From assembly GCF_014764505.1 (NCBI RefSeq), contig NZ_JACXWX010000025.1, positions 1 to 64,000 on the forward strand: 64,000 nucleotides of DNA, written 5' to 3'. The notes beneath the pieces were generated by a model that saw nothing but the letters and a program-made list of their open reading frames with translations, was not told where the DNA came from and did not search any database. Shown here piece after piece: positions 7,382 through 16,674 of this stretch. Numbering within the stretch: the stretch's first letter is position 1; each line of letters begins with the position of its first letter. The position numbers were made by a program, and so were the translations under genes. This stretch comes from Phormidium tenue FACHB-886. Its GTDB lineage: Bacteria > Cyanobacteriota > Cyanobacteriia > Elainellales > Elainellaceae.

Positions 7382-10300
7382 ATGTCTACTCTCTTTTATC
7401 GCAATCGCCAGCTTTTGCTGCTGACGCTAACGCTGATTTTGGTGTGGGGGCTGTCGTCCTTTTTCTCGTTGCCCCGTTTAGAAGATCCGGAGATTACGCA
7501 GCGAGTCGCAACCGTGACCACTTATTTTCCTGGAGCAAGTGCTGAACGGGTTGAAACATTGGTGACTGAGCCAATTGAGGAAGAGCTATCTGAAATCGAA
7601 GAAGTAGACACGTTGGATTCTACCTCACAGCTGGGTGTTTCGATTGTCACAGTCACGCTCAAGGAAACCGTTCAAGATGTGGATCGGGTATGGGCGCGGG
7701 TTCGCACCGAGATTGATGACGTAATTCCGCAGCTTCCTGAGGGGGCGCTAGAGCCGGAGTATGAAGATCAGGAAGTGAAAGCAAATGCGCTGATTGCAGG
7801 GTTAACCTGGGAGCTAGAAACTCCCGTCAATTATGCAATTCTGCGACGGTGGGCGGAGGCATTTGAAGATCGGGTGCGATCGCTTCCAGGAACAGAAAAA
7901 GTAGAGCTGTTTGGCGATCCAGAGGAAGAGATTCGGGTTGAGTTTAGCCCTGCCGATCTGGCTGCCTTGGGTGTAACGGCTGAAGATTTGTCTCGGCAAA
8001 TTCGCGCGAGCGATGCGAAAGTGAGCGCAGGTCAGCTAAGGAGCCAAAGCAATGAGCTGTTGTTTGAGATTTCAGGTGAACTGGATTCGCTCCAGCGCAT
8101 TCGTAACATTCCTATTCAAGTTGGCGAACTGGGGCAGGTCACTCGTCTTGGGGATATTGCCCAAGTTAGCAAGGGCATTACTGAGCCAGCCGAAAGTTCG
8201 GCAATCATTGCGGGCAACCCTGCCATTGTTTTATCGGCGATCGTTGAATCTGCCGCCCGAGTTGATCAATGGGCAACGTCAGCCCATCAAGCAATGGTAG
8301 AGTTTCAGTCTCAGTTACCCAATGGCATTGGGCTAGAAACCATTTTGGATCAGAGCCAATATGTGAAGGCGCGAACGCGGGGAGTGATGCAAGAGCTATT
8401 GATTGGTTCGCTCCTAGCCATGATCGTGATTCTGTTTATGATGGGCTGGAAATCTGCCTTGGTGGTTGGCGCAGCCTTGCCTCTATCTACCTTGATGGTG
8501 TTTGGGGGCATGAAAATTTTAGGCATCCCTTTACATCAAATCTCGATGACCGGACTCGTCATCGCTATTGGTTTGCTAATCGACAACGCGATTGTGATGG
8601 CAGATGAGGTGCAAATCCGATTGCAGCAGGGCATGGCAACAGAGCAGGCGATCGCTGAAGCGATTAGCCACATGCGGGTTCCGCTCCTCAGCTCAACGCT
8701 GACAACCGTACTGGCATTTCTGCCGATCGCCCTTGCACCCGGAGGAGTTGGCGAGTTTACCGGCACGATCGGCGTCAGCGGAATTTTAGGTCTCACAAGT
8801 TCACTCATCATCTCGCTGACGATCCTGCCTGCGCTTTCCGGGCGGCTCCATCAGTGGCGAAGAAACCGTGCGACAGATGCGTGGTGGCAAACAGGCTTTT
8901 CCCATCCGCGCCTAACCCAGGCTTACCGCTGGACATTGAGCAAGGCGTTTGCCCGACCCATGCTAACCGTGAGCTTGGCACTGATTCTGCCGGTGGCTGG
9001 GTTTTCATTAATGCCGCATCTCAAGCAGCAGTTTTTCCCTCCCACAGGTCGAGACCAGTTCTACGTTGAGTTTGAGCTATCCAGTCAAGCTGCCCTGAAT
9101 GAAACTCAAACCCAGATCAGGCAGGCGCGAGATTTGATTCTGCATCACCCTGATGTCGTTGATGTCCACTGGTTTTTGGGAGAGAGTACGCCGACTTTCT
9201 ACTACAACGTGGTTGGAGAGCGACAGAATGCAGCTAACTATGCTCAAGGGCTGATCCAATTGCGTCCTAACGTGCTGCCGCGTTCAGTGATTCAAACGCT
9301 GCAAAACGAGCTAGACCAAGCCTTTCCCAATGCTCAAATTCTAGTGCGCCAGCTTGAGCAAGGACCCCCGTTTGATGCACCGATCGAAGTACGTCTGTAT
9401 GGTCCAGACTTGGCGCAGCTAGAGCAACTAGGAAATCAGATGCGATCGCAACTTGCCCAAGTTGAAGAGGTGCTGCACACTCGCGCTAGCCTCACAGAAG
9501 CACTGCCCAAACTGGCAGTCACTGTGGATGAAGAACAAGCTCGACTAGTAGGATTAGATCGAACGGCGATCGCCCAGCAGTTAGATACAGCGCTAGAAGG
9601 TTCGACAGGTGGATCGGTACTTGAAGCAACCGAAGAACTGCCGGTACGGGTGCGTTTGTCTGATGTGAACCGCAGTGACTTAAATCGAATTGCTGCTCTC
9701 GATTTGCTGCCAAACGATCGCTCAGTCAGCACCAGGGGGCAAACGATTCCACTCTCCAGTCTGGGTGAAATTGAGCTAATTCCAGATCAAGCTGTTATTG
9801 CTCGGCGTAACGGGCAACGGGTGAATGTGGTTCAAGGATTCACTATCGCTGGAGCGCTTCCGGCAAGTATTCAAACGGCATTCCAGCAGCAATTAGAGAC
9901 AACTAATTTCCGGCTTCCTCCCGGCTACTCGTTTGAGTTTGGCGGAGAGTCAGAAGAACGTGGCACAGCCGTCGGAAACCTGCTGTCTACCGTTGGTGTG
10001 CTAGCCGTCCTTATGATTGCAACGTTGGTGCTAACGTTTAACTCTTTCGCGCTGGCAGCCAGTATTGCCCTGATTGCCATCCTGTCGGCGGGGCTAGGTT
10101 TGCTAGCTCTCTCGCTTTCAGGCTATCCCTTTGGCTTCACGGCAATTCTCGGCACGATCGGGTTGATTGGAATTGCTGTAAACGAAGCAACTGTGGTTCT
10201 CGCAGCTCTACAAGGTGACACTAAAGCTGGTTTAGGCGATCGCAAAGCAATTCAAGAAGTTGTTGTTCACGCCACACGTCACATGGTTGCAACCACAATC

Positions 10301-10477
10301 ACCGACATTGCAGGCTTTACTCCTCTCCTGTTTGATCCAACAGGCTTCTGGAACCCTTTAGCAGTTGTGATCGCTGGAGGATTGGGAGGGGTAACTTTAC
10401 TCTCACTCTATTTTGTGCCCGCTGTATATCTCCTGCTAATGCGGCGAAGACATCAGTTAGTAGAGCAAAAGATTTGA
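7382..10477 (+). CDS. RND-family multidrug/solute efflux permease
   Basis: The 1031-residue protein has the classic duplicated RND architecture: a TM helix near the N-terminus, a large periplasmic loop, TM2-6, TM7, a second loop and TM8-12. TM4 contains GLLIDNAIVMADEV, where AcrB has two Asp; here one of the pair is Asn. The equivalent second-half helix has GIAVNEATVVLAAL. It exports compounds from the periplasm or inner leaflet, driven by proton influx. It is co-transcribed with the adaptor gene and probably controlled by the divergent PadR repressor. The substrate is unknown. I start at the ATG at 7382 rather than an upstream TTG. Confidence 0.93.
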   Translation: MSTLFYRNRQLLLLTLTLILVWGLSSFFSLPRLEDPEITQRVATVTTYFPGASAERVETLVTEPIEEELSEIEEVDTLDSTSQLGVSIVTVTLKETVQDVDRVWARVRTEIDDVIPQLPEGALEPEYEDQEVKANALIAGLTWELETPVNYAILRRWAEAFEDRVRSLPGTEKVELFGDPEEEIRVEFSPADLAALGVTAEDLSRQIRASDAKVSAGQLRSQSNELLFEISGELDSLQRIRNIPIQVGELGQVTRLGDIAQVSKGITEPAESSAIIAGNPAIVLSAIVESAARVDQWATSAHQAMVEFQSQLPNGIGLETILDQSQYVKARTRGVMQELLIGSLLAMIVILFMMGWKSALVVGAALPLSTLMVFGGMKILGIPLHQISMTGLVIAIGLLIDNAIVMADEVQIRLQQGMATEQAIAEAISHMRVPLLSSTLTTVLAFLPIALAPGGVGEFTGTIGVSGILGLTSSLIISLTILPALSGRLHQWRRNRATDAWWQTGFSHPRLTQAYRWTLSKAFARPMLTVSLALILPVAGFSLMPHLKQQFFPPTGRDQFYVEFELSSQAALNETQTQIRQARDLILHHPDVVDVHWFLGESTPTFYYNVVGERQNAANYAQGLIQLRPNVLPRSVIQTLQNELDQAFPNAQILVRQLEQGPPFDAPIEVRLYGPDLAQLEQLGNQMRSQLAQVEEVLHTRASLTEALPKLAVTVDEEQARLVGLDRTAIAQQLDTALEGSTGGSVLEATEELPVRVRLSDVNRSDLNRIAALDLLPNDRSVSTRGQTIPLSSLGEIELIPDQAVIARRNGQRVNVVQGFTIAGALPASIQTAFQQQLETTNFRLPPGYSFEFGGESEERGTAVGNLLSTVGVLAVLMIATLVLTFNSFALAASIALIAILSAGLGLLALSLSGYPFGFTAILGTIGLIGIAVNEATVVLAALQGDTKAGLGDRKAIQEVVVHATRHMVATTITDIAGFTPLLFDPTGFWNPLAVVIAGGLGGVTLLSLYFVPAVYLLLMRRRHQLVEQKI

Positions 10478-10490
10478 GAATTATTACTAG

Positions 10491-10988
10491 CTTCAAGACT
10501 TTTGCAATGCCCAGCTGCACTACGCTGCCCCAAACGTTCAATTTCTTTGCGCTGACGCGGAACAGTTCAGTTGGGAAGGCGCGTTTGATGTTGCAGTTTC
10601 CTTCGAGACGATCGAACATCTTCAGCACCCCGATCGCTTTTTCCAAAACATCTACAACCTTCTCGCTCCCAGGGGGATGTTTCTGCTCTCTCTGCCGCTT
10701 GGGGACACGCAGCACATCGATCCTTACCATCTTCAAGCGCTGAGTCAGGAAGAGGTACTGGAACTGCTGGAGGCAACTGGCTTTTCAATTTGCGAGTATG
10801 AGCGCGATGATTTTTTCATGAGTCGTTCAAATTTATTGGCTTTAGCGAAGCGTTACCCCGCTGCCCGACCTTCCATACGACATCAACTGCTGACGCGTTT
10901 GGGCTGGCGGCTCACTCGGGACTTTATTTTCCGGGGTGGCGTTTTGTTTGCCCAGTTTCTCGTGATTTGCCAGCGGCCGCTCCATTAG
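10491..10988 (+). pseudogene. Headless SAM-dependent methyltransferase remnant
   Basis: A frame open from 10491 encodes the middle and end of a class I methyltransferase: FDVAVSFETIEHL, then QNIYNLLAPRGMFLLSLPLG and a C-terminal helical part ending RPLH. The SAM-binding glycine motif and the whole N-terminal half are absent. A stop codon lies directly upstream at 10488-10490, and the fragment begins 10 bp after the RND gene. It therefore looks like a remnant left when DNA was joined behind the efflux operon. A short product of 103 residues starting at the ATG at 10677 could be made, but it would have no SAM site. Confidence 0.75.
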
Positions 10989-11246
10989 GTTTTAGATGAG
11001 CTGTGTCGCAAAAAATTTTAGGGACGCCATGTCTATACTCTAGCCGTGGCGTTTTGAGAAATTCTTGTCTTTCGTATAGGGCAAGCGTTCTCATGGTTGA
11101 GTAAAAACATTGTGGCTCCTGAGTCTTTTTTGTATGGAAACTTTGTGCCTAAATCATTTCCATATAGATGGCTAGCACTTTATACTTTGAAGCTGGCTGT
11201 GAATGGCTATAAGCGTCGATCGCAGTTATTTGGCTGACCTCAAGCT

Positions 11247-11465
11247 TTAAGTACGAATAGATGAGAGCCGGTAAACAATTAGAAAAACAATGGTAACAGC
11301 CAGCCCGAAACGCGTTATCCCGGACAGGTTAGAATCATTTGCGTTTAAGTTTGGCATTAATATTTCAGCAACAGCGATGATTAACATCATTACTCCAAAC
11401 TCAATTTCTCGCTGTAGTAAAAGCGCGATACCTACAAATCCAATTAAATATGGCGTGACGTTCAT
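11247..11465 (-). CDS. Small hydrophobic membrane protein, unknown function
   Basis: I start at the ATG at 11465, which is preceded by AGGGGA. This gives 72 residues, MNVTPYLIGFVGIALLLQ and onward. There are three hydrophobic stretches (about 5-18, 22-36 and 50-66) separated by short polar turns. No family is recognised. It is a monocistronic gene in a gene-poor area. Confidence 0.5.
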   Translation of the reverse strand: MNVTPYLIGFVGIALLLQREIEFGVMMLIIAVAEILMPNLNANDSNLSGITRFGLAVTIVFLIVYRLSSIRT

Positions 11466-11883
11466 TAGAAATCCCCTGCAAATTATCTTTTGCTGAAATA
11501 ACGCTCCTCTCAAGGAGCAGCTTGTGTTTAATCTGCAAACTGCTGTATGAAAGGTTGGACGAATGTCTTCTTGAAGCCGATCGCATTAAGCTATTCAAGA
11601 TTGCCTCTATTAGAACTCTAGCAAGCCTGCTGAATTAGCAACACCTCCTTTCTTTATTTACTTTTTTGGTATCTTAATTTTATTTTCTTTTGTTCTTACA
11701 ATACTTACTCCGGTCGCGATACACCCCGCAAATCCACACAGCAAAGACACATCAACCTGTATTAACAAAGACTTCTAGAGCTAAACCGCTTCAAAGGGCT
11801 TCCAAGCTTAAGATGCTTGAACTCTGGATAGATTTGGAACTAGCTAAAACTAGCTACAACTATAGTACTAAGGAGCTTATACT
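11466..11883. other. Gene-free stretch with promoter region of small genes
   Basis: About 420 bases without a credible gene. The sequence near 11640-11700 is very AT-rich. A ribosome-binding site (AAGGAG) at its right end belongs to the broken small gene that follows. Low-quality open frames here show no conserved motif. Confidence 0.4.
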
Positions 11884-12035
11884 ATGACTTATTCTGCAGA
11901 TCGCCGCGATGGCTATAGCAATCAAGGGCAGCAGGACAATTTTTTTGAGCAAGACCTAGCGAGCAAGACCTAGCGATCGCTGGGAATGAATCAAAAGCTA
12001 ACAACCCGCAAAACAACCAAACTCTTGAAGAGTAA
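11884..12035 (+). pseudogene. Small hydrophilic gene frameshifted by a 14-bp duplication
   Basis: An ATG with AAGGAG 8 bp upstream opens MTYSADRRDGYSNQGQQDNF, then stops after 29 residues. The stop arises because GAGCAAGACCTAGC is present twice in tandem (11947-11960 and 11961-11974). With a single copy the frame would read through DLAIAGNESKANNPQNN to a TAA at 12033-12035, giving a 45-residue Gln/Asn-rich protein. The downstream sequence also repeats the NQGQQD motif. The function is unknown. Confidence 0.5.
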
Positions 12036-12098
12036 AGGAACCAAGGGCAACAGGACAAATCATTCTTAACTTTAAAGCTAGCAATCCGGAGGACAGCA

Positions 12099-12344
12099 GT
12101 GCAGCGAGAGATCAAAGACCCTAATGGCATCACATGGACTTGTGTTCAGGCATTCACAGGGTTGTCTGATGAAGGAGAACACCAGAACGCGGGTCAGGTA
12201 AAAGGACAAGAAGATACCTATTGGGTTGTATGTACGCCTAGCGGTGGAGCACAATCCGTTCGGCTCAAACTATCAGGCGATTGGCAAAGCACTTACTCTG
12301 ATGAGGCACTGCTGCACGAAATTGAAGAACAGTCGCCTGCTTGA
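12099..12344 (+). CDS. Conserved small hypothetical protein
   Basis: The GTG at 12099 is preceded by GGAGGA and opens an 81-residue protein, beginning MQREIKDPNGITWTCVQAF. It has regular charged and aromatic patterning, EDTYWVVCTPSGGAQSVRLKL, and an acidic C-terminus. It resembles small uncharacterised bacterial proteins that begin R-[DE]-x-x-G-I-x-W-x-C. It looks like a compact beta-rich fold and has no signal peptide. It may be co-transcribed with the broken small gene upstream. No function can be given. Confidence 0.65.
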   Translation: MQREIKDPNGITWTCVQAFTGLSDEGEHQNAGQVKGQEDTYWVVCTPSGGAQSVRLKLSGDWQSTYSDEALLHEIEEQSPA

Positions 12345-12631
12345 CTGACAAAATCAGGAAAGTCTGAAATGGCACCCGATTGTATTAGAAGCGCAGCCAA
12401 TGTCATCGATCGCTAAAACAGTACGATAGGAGTTGTCGGAGACTAGCAGATTGATCATGTTGTCTTGGGTACCTGTTTGGGATATATCTTAAGAAGTTTC
12501 TAGGCAGCAGTAGAGTTCTCCTTTGGTCTGATGATTCAGAGCTTGAAATGATGGTAGATGATACGAAGATACAGTTCGGTTAGCTCCAGCAGGTAAGTTA
12601 GAAGCAATGGAAACCCTTTCCAGCTTTAAGC

Positions 12632-12904
12632 TTGCAATTGCGGGCAGGATTTGGCAATAGGACAGCGCTTTATGGTACAAAGGGTACGTTTGCTAATGAT
12701 GTAGTTGAGCGGGTTGAGAAAGTGGACGACGAAACAAAAGATTTGCTTGCCGAGCAAGCTAAAAAACTGGCTGAAATCTATTATTTAGTGGGTCGTGTTT
12801 GTGATTTTCTGGAGTTAGTCATTGAGACTATGCAAGACGCTGAACAGGAGAACCGATCAAATCGGCCGTTGTGTGGCTGTTGTGACCACAAAAAAGCTGA
12901 ATAA
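12632..12904 (+). CDS. Small helical hypothetical protein, possibly 5'-truncated
   Basis: The frame from a TTG at 12632 encodes 90 residues. The convincing part is a helical section, VEKVDDETKDLLAEQAKKL, continuing into LAEIYYLVGRVCDFLELV. It is followed by a Cys-containing end (PLCGCCDHKK) that could bind metal. There is no ATG upstream of the helical part and no clear ribosome-binding site, so the start is uncertain and the gene may have lost its true 5' end. Confidence 0.35.
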   Translation: MQLRAGFGNRTALYGTKGTFANDVVERVEKVDDETKDLLAEQAKKLAEIYYLVGRVCDFLELVIETMQDAEQENRSNRPLCGCCDHKKAE

Positions 12905-13297
12905 AACTAGCTTTGGGTAGAGATCTATTGTGTAATCGTCTCAATCCATTTTGTAATCGTTTAAATAGATAAGATAGATAAGATGAATAAGAAAGGCAAT
13001 TTGTATATCATCTCTCCGTCAATCCGGTATTTATCAATCGAATATTTAGAAACTACTCTATACAAATAAATGCTCCAACGGCGATCGTGTTGCAGAAGCA
13101 GGTTAATAGTAAAAGAAGAAAATTTACACCCCTCTCATGTCTACTCCTTCTCTGGGGGCATTGCTTAATACAACACGATCGACCCGGAGCGTTGGTTTAA
13201 ACAGAATTTGTGACATCACTGAAGCCCGCAGGTTCAGTAAAATAAAATGACTCATAAATCACTGGCGGATTCCTGATTAGCAATTCGCTTTATAGCC
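12905..13297. other. Gene-free stretch before the sensory island
   Basis: About 390 bases without a gene. It is AT-rich on the left. It contains a loose inverted pair, CCAACGGCGATCGTGTTG near 13075 and CAACACGATCGACCCGGAGCGTTGG near 13172, which may form a large stem. No ribosome-binding site precedes the next gene clearly. Confidence 0.4.
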
Positions 13298-13738
13298 ATG
13301 CAAGATCCTGCGCCGAAGCTGTTTATCCTCGTGGTGGAAGGCAGTCCAACTCATGCCTGCTTGATCGAAAGTGTACTGCATCAAGCACCCGATCAGAGAG
13401 AGATTTTGACGCTTGCCAGTGGTCAGCAAGTCATGAACCTGCTGCATCGACAGGGAGACTATGCTGAAGCTCGGCGTCCTGACTTAATTCTCTTGGACTT
13501 GAACCTGCCTGAAAAGGATGGCAGAGAAGTGTTAGCCGAAATTAAAACACATCCACAGCTGAAGCGCATTCCCACGATCGTTCTGACCACATCTACTGAT
13601 GAGGACGATGTTTTCAGAACCTATGCTCAGCAAGGAAATTGTTATGTCATCAAATCTGAAGACTTGGAGCAGTTGAGCCAGGTCGTCCAGCGAATTGAAG
13701 AATTTTGGTTAGGAATTGTAACTTTATCAGTAGAGTAA
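13298..13738 (+). CDS. Rcp1-like single-domain response regulator, altered acidic pocket
   Basis: The 146-residue receiver domain matches the Rcp1 family that partners cyanobacterial phytochromes. It has LILLDLNLPEKDGREVL with the phosphoacceptor Asp, TIVLTTSTDEDD with the switch Thr/Ser, and the conserved Lys in CYVIKSEDL. The N-terminal strand reads LVVEGSPTHACLIE, where VEDNPTD is usual, so the second acidic Mg2+ ligand is Gly here. Phosphorylation may be impaired. It stands about 200 bp before the phytochrome gene, the usual neighbour of Rcp1 regulators. Confidence 0.85.
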   Translation: MQDPAPKLFILVVEGSPTHACLIESVLHQAPDQREILTLASGQQVMNLLHRQGDYAEARRPDLILLDLNLPEKDGREVLAEIKTHPQLKRIPTIVLTTSTDEDDVFRTYAQQGNCYVIKSEDLEQLSQVVQRIEEFWLGIVTLSVE

Positions 13739-13944
13739 ACACTATTTTAACTAAAAAGATAAATTACAAAATACTACGCTATACAGCGAAGGTGATACTT
13801 GAATCAATTTGTGGAATAAATCTGTTTAAAACTGTTCATCTAAGCTTCCAGTTGATTTAACAATTTTTTTAGGAAGTTTCGAGATATGCTGTTGAGGACA
13901 TAAAGCCAGGTAACTCTTCACTCTCCTGGTTGCGGAGAATCAAC

Positions 13945-16257
13945 ATGGTGGACATGGGTTTAGATACTGAAAAGAATGCTCGCTTAATTAGTTTGAAACA
14001 GCCGCTAATTCATGCACTAACTGAGATTCAACCGCACGGAGTTTTGCTTGTTCTCTAAGAGCCAGATCTGACAATTCTACAAACGAGCTGCAATACGTTT
14101 ACTGCCTTTGGATGCTCACCGGATGAGGTGCTGGGCAAGACACTAGACGAAATTCTCGATGCGTTTCAGGTCGATCGCTTTCGTGAGGGACTGGCTTACG
14201 AAAACCTTGATTTGATTAACCCAACTAAGGTTTGGGTACGGCGACAGGGTGATGACTATCAGGTATTTGATGCGGTTTTTCACCGGAGTGCCGATGGATT
14301 TTTGGTGCTAGAACTAGAGCCAGCATTGACGCATGAAAGTATTCCATTCCTCAGCTTTTATCATCTTGCTAAAGCCTCGATCAACCAGCTAACCGCCACG
14401 TCAACGCTGCAAGATTTTTGTCAAATCATTGTGCGTGAAGTGCGGGATGTTACTGGGTTCGATCGCGTCATGCTCTACAGATTTGACGCCGATGGCCATG
14501 GCGAGGTTGTGGCCGAAGAAAAGCTAGATGACATGGAGCCATTTTTGGGGCTGCATTATCCCGAATCAGATATTCCCCAGACTGCCCGAACCATGTTTCT
14601 CTCCAACTGGATTCGTGTCATTCCGGATGCCTCTGCAGAACCCGTTGCGCTCTATCCTGCAAATAACTCGGTGACTCAGCAACCAACTGATTTAACGCTC
14701 TCAATTCTGCGGAGCGCTTACTCGTGTCACCTGGAATACCTTCACAATATGGGTGTCGGCGCATCGCTGACGATTTCCCTAATGAAGGATCAGAAGCTCT
14801 GGGGCTTGATCGCCTGTCATCATCGCACACCTAAATATATCCCGTATGAATTGCGAAAAGCCTGTGAATTTCTGGGACGAGTCATCTTTGCAGAAATCTC
14901 AACTCGCGAGGAAGCGGCCGATCGCAACTACCGCTTAAAGTTAGCATCGGTGCAGACCGCACTCGTTGAGTCAATGTCGGAAGCCGAAAACTTTGTGAAT
15001 GGATTGATTCAATCGGAACCCAATCTGTTGGATTTGGTTAATGCGAAGGGTGCGGCGATTTGCTTGAATGGGCGCTGGACAACGATCGGCCGCACCCCAC
15101 CCGAAGAAGAACTTAATTACCTGGTGCAGTGGCTAGCGAAAACCGTTGAAGAAGAAGTCTTCTACACTAATTCGCTACCGCTGCTTTACTCCGATGCTGA
15201 GCGGTTTAAGGCGGTGGCGAGTGGCTTACTAGCCATTCCGATTTCTAAACGCAGCTATGTCCTTTGGTTCCGTCCGGAGGTGCTGCAAACGGTGAATTGG
15301 GGTGGTGATCCTACGCATGCTTACGAGCTGCAAGATTCGGGTGGCGATCTGCGATTGTGTCCGCGCAAGTCGTTTGAGCTGTGGAAAGAAACGGTTCGCC
15401 TCAAGTCGCTGCCGTGGCAACCCGTCGAGATTAAAGCCAGTCTGGAATTGCGAAAAGCGATCGTCAATATCATTCTGCGGCAGGCAGAAGAATTGGCGCT
15501 GCTAGCGCAGGATTTAGAACGCTCCAATGCTGAACTGAAGAAGTTTGCCTATGTCGCCTCTCACGACCTGCAGGAGCCGCTGAATCAGGTCGCAAACTAT
15601 GTGCAGCTCTTGGAGATGCGCTACACCAACGAACTGGATAACGACGCCAAAGAATTCATCGACTTTGCCGTGGAAGGCGTTAGCTTGATGCAAACGCTAA
15701 TCGATGATGTCCTGATTTACTCAAAGGTAGACCTGAAAGGCAGCGAGTGGGAACTGACGCCGGTAGAAACGGCATTGAATCAAGCGTTGGGCAATCTGCG
15801 CGGACGCATCGCTGAAACAGATGCGGTGCTGACTTGGGACACACTTCCAACGATCGTCGCGGATGGCACGCAGCTCATGCAGCTCTTCCAAAACCTGATC
15901 GGCAATGCGATTAAATTCCGGCAGCCACACAGCCAGCCCCAGATTCATATTGGTGTGCAGCGCCAAGAGGATGCCTGGCTATTCTCAGTCCAAGACAATG
16001 GCATTGGCATCGAGCCGCAGTTTGCCGATCGCATTTTTGTCATCTTCCAGCGCTTGCATACACGCGACGAGTACCCTGGCTCCGGCATGGGGCTGGCAAT
16101 TTGCAAGAAGATTGTCGAGTGCCATCGCGGACAAATCTGGGTTGAATCGGAACTTGGTCACGGTGCAACCTTCTATTTCACAATCCCTGTGGGAGGACGC
16201 GATCACCATCATGCTAGCGGACGCAAACACCAAAACTATCCTCTTGATCGAAGATAA
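13945..16257 (+). pseudogene. Cph1-like phytochrome histidine kinase with in-frame TAA in PAS domain
   Basis: From the ATG at 13945 the frame encodes the phytochrome PAS start (LTEIQPHGVLLVL), then a TAA at 14056-14058, then continues in the same frame with EPDLTILQTSCNTF to 16257. The rest is complete. The GAF domain has the bilin-binding Cys in SAYSCHLEYLHNMGV; it would be residue 261, against 259 in Cph1. The PESDIPQTAR motif, the PHY domain with WFRPE and CPRKSF, a HisKA with VASHDLQEPL and a HATPase with GSGMGLAI are also present. A product restarted at GTG 14128 would lack most of the PAS lobe and the N-terminal knot. The change looks like CAA to TAA. It could be real decay or a base-call error. 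Confidence 0.85.
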
Positions 16258-16672
16258 CCGGGGCGATATTCGTTTGATTCAAGAGGCGTTGAAAACCACC
16301 ACGACTGCCTGTGCAGTCGTGGTGGTGCGGGATGGTGTCGAAGCAATGGCATATCTCCGGCAGGATCAGGTCTACCGCGATGCAGTTCGCCCCGATCTAA
16401 TTCTGCTGGATTTGAACATGCCGAGAAAAGATGGGCGGGAAGTGCTAGCAGAAATTAAAGCTGACCTCGCCCTCAAGCATATTCCTGTCATTGTGCTAAC
16501 GACCTCCCGCAATGATGACGATATCCTCAAAAGCTACGACTTGCATGTCAATTGCTACATCTCGAAGTCACGAAATCTAGCTCAGTTGTTCAAAATTGTC
16601 CGGGGGATTGAAGCGTTTTGGTTAGAGACTGCAACATTACCATTGGAGCGCCGGTCAGCCGACCCCGCGTAA
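16211..16672 (+). CDS. Rcp1-like phytochrome response regulator
   Basis: This gene overlaps the phytochrome 3' end by 47 bp, a coupling typical of cph1-rcp1 pairs; GGGAGGA lies about 13 bp before the ATG. The 153-residue receiver is complete: ILLIEDNRGD with both acidic ligands, LILLDLNMPRKDGREVL with the phospho-Asp, VIVLTTSRNDDD and CYISKSRNL with the Lys. It has no output domain, as in Rcp1. Its Asp would receive phosphate from the phytochrome kinase. That partner carries a nonsense codon, so this regulator may be without its signal. Confidence 0.9.
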   Translation: MLADANTKTILLIEDNRGDIRLIQEALKTTTTACAVVVVRDGVEAMAYLRQDQVYRDAVRPDLILLDLNMPRKDGREVLAEIKADLALKHIPVIVLTTSRNDDDILKSYDLHVNCYISKSRNLAQLFKIVRGIEAFWLETATLPLERRSADPA

Positions 16673-16674
16673 AG

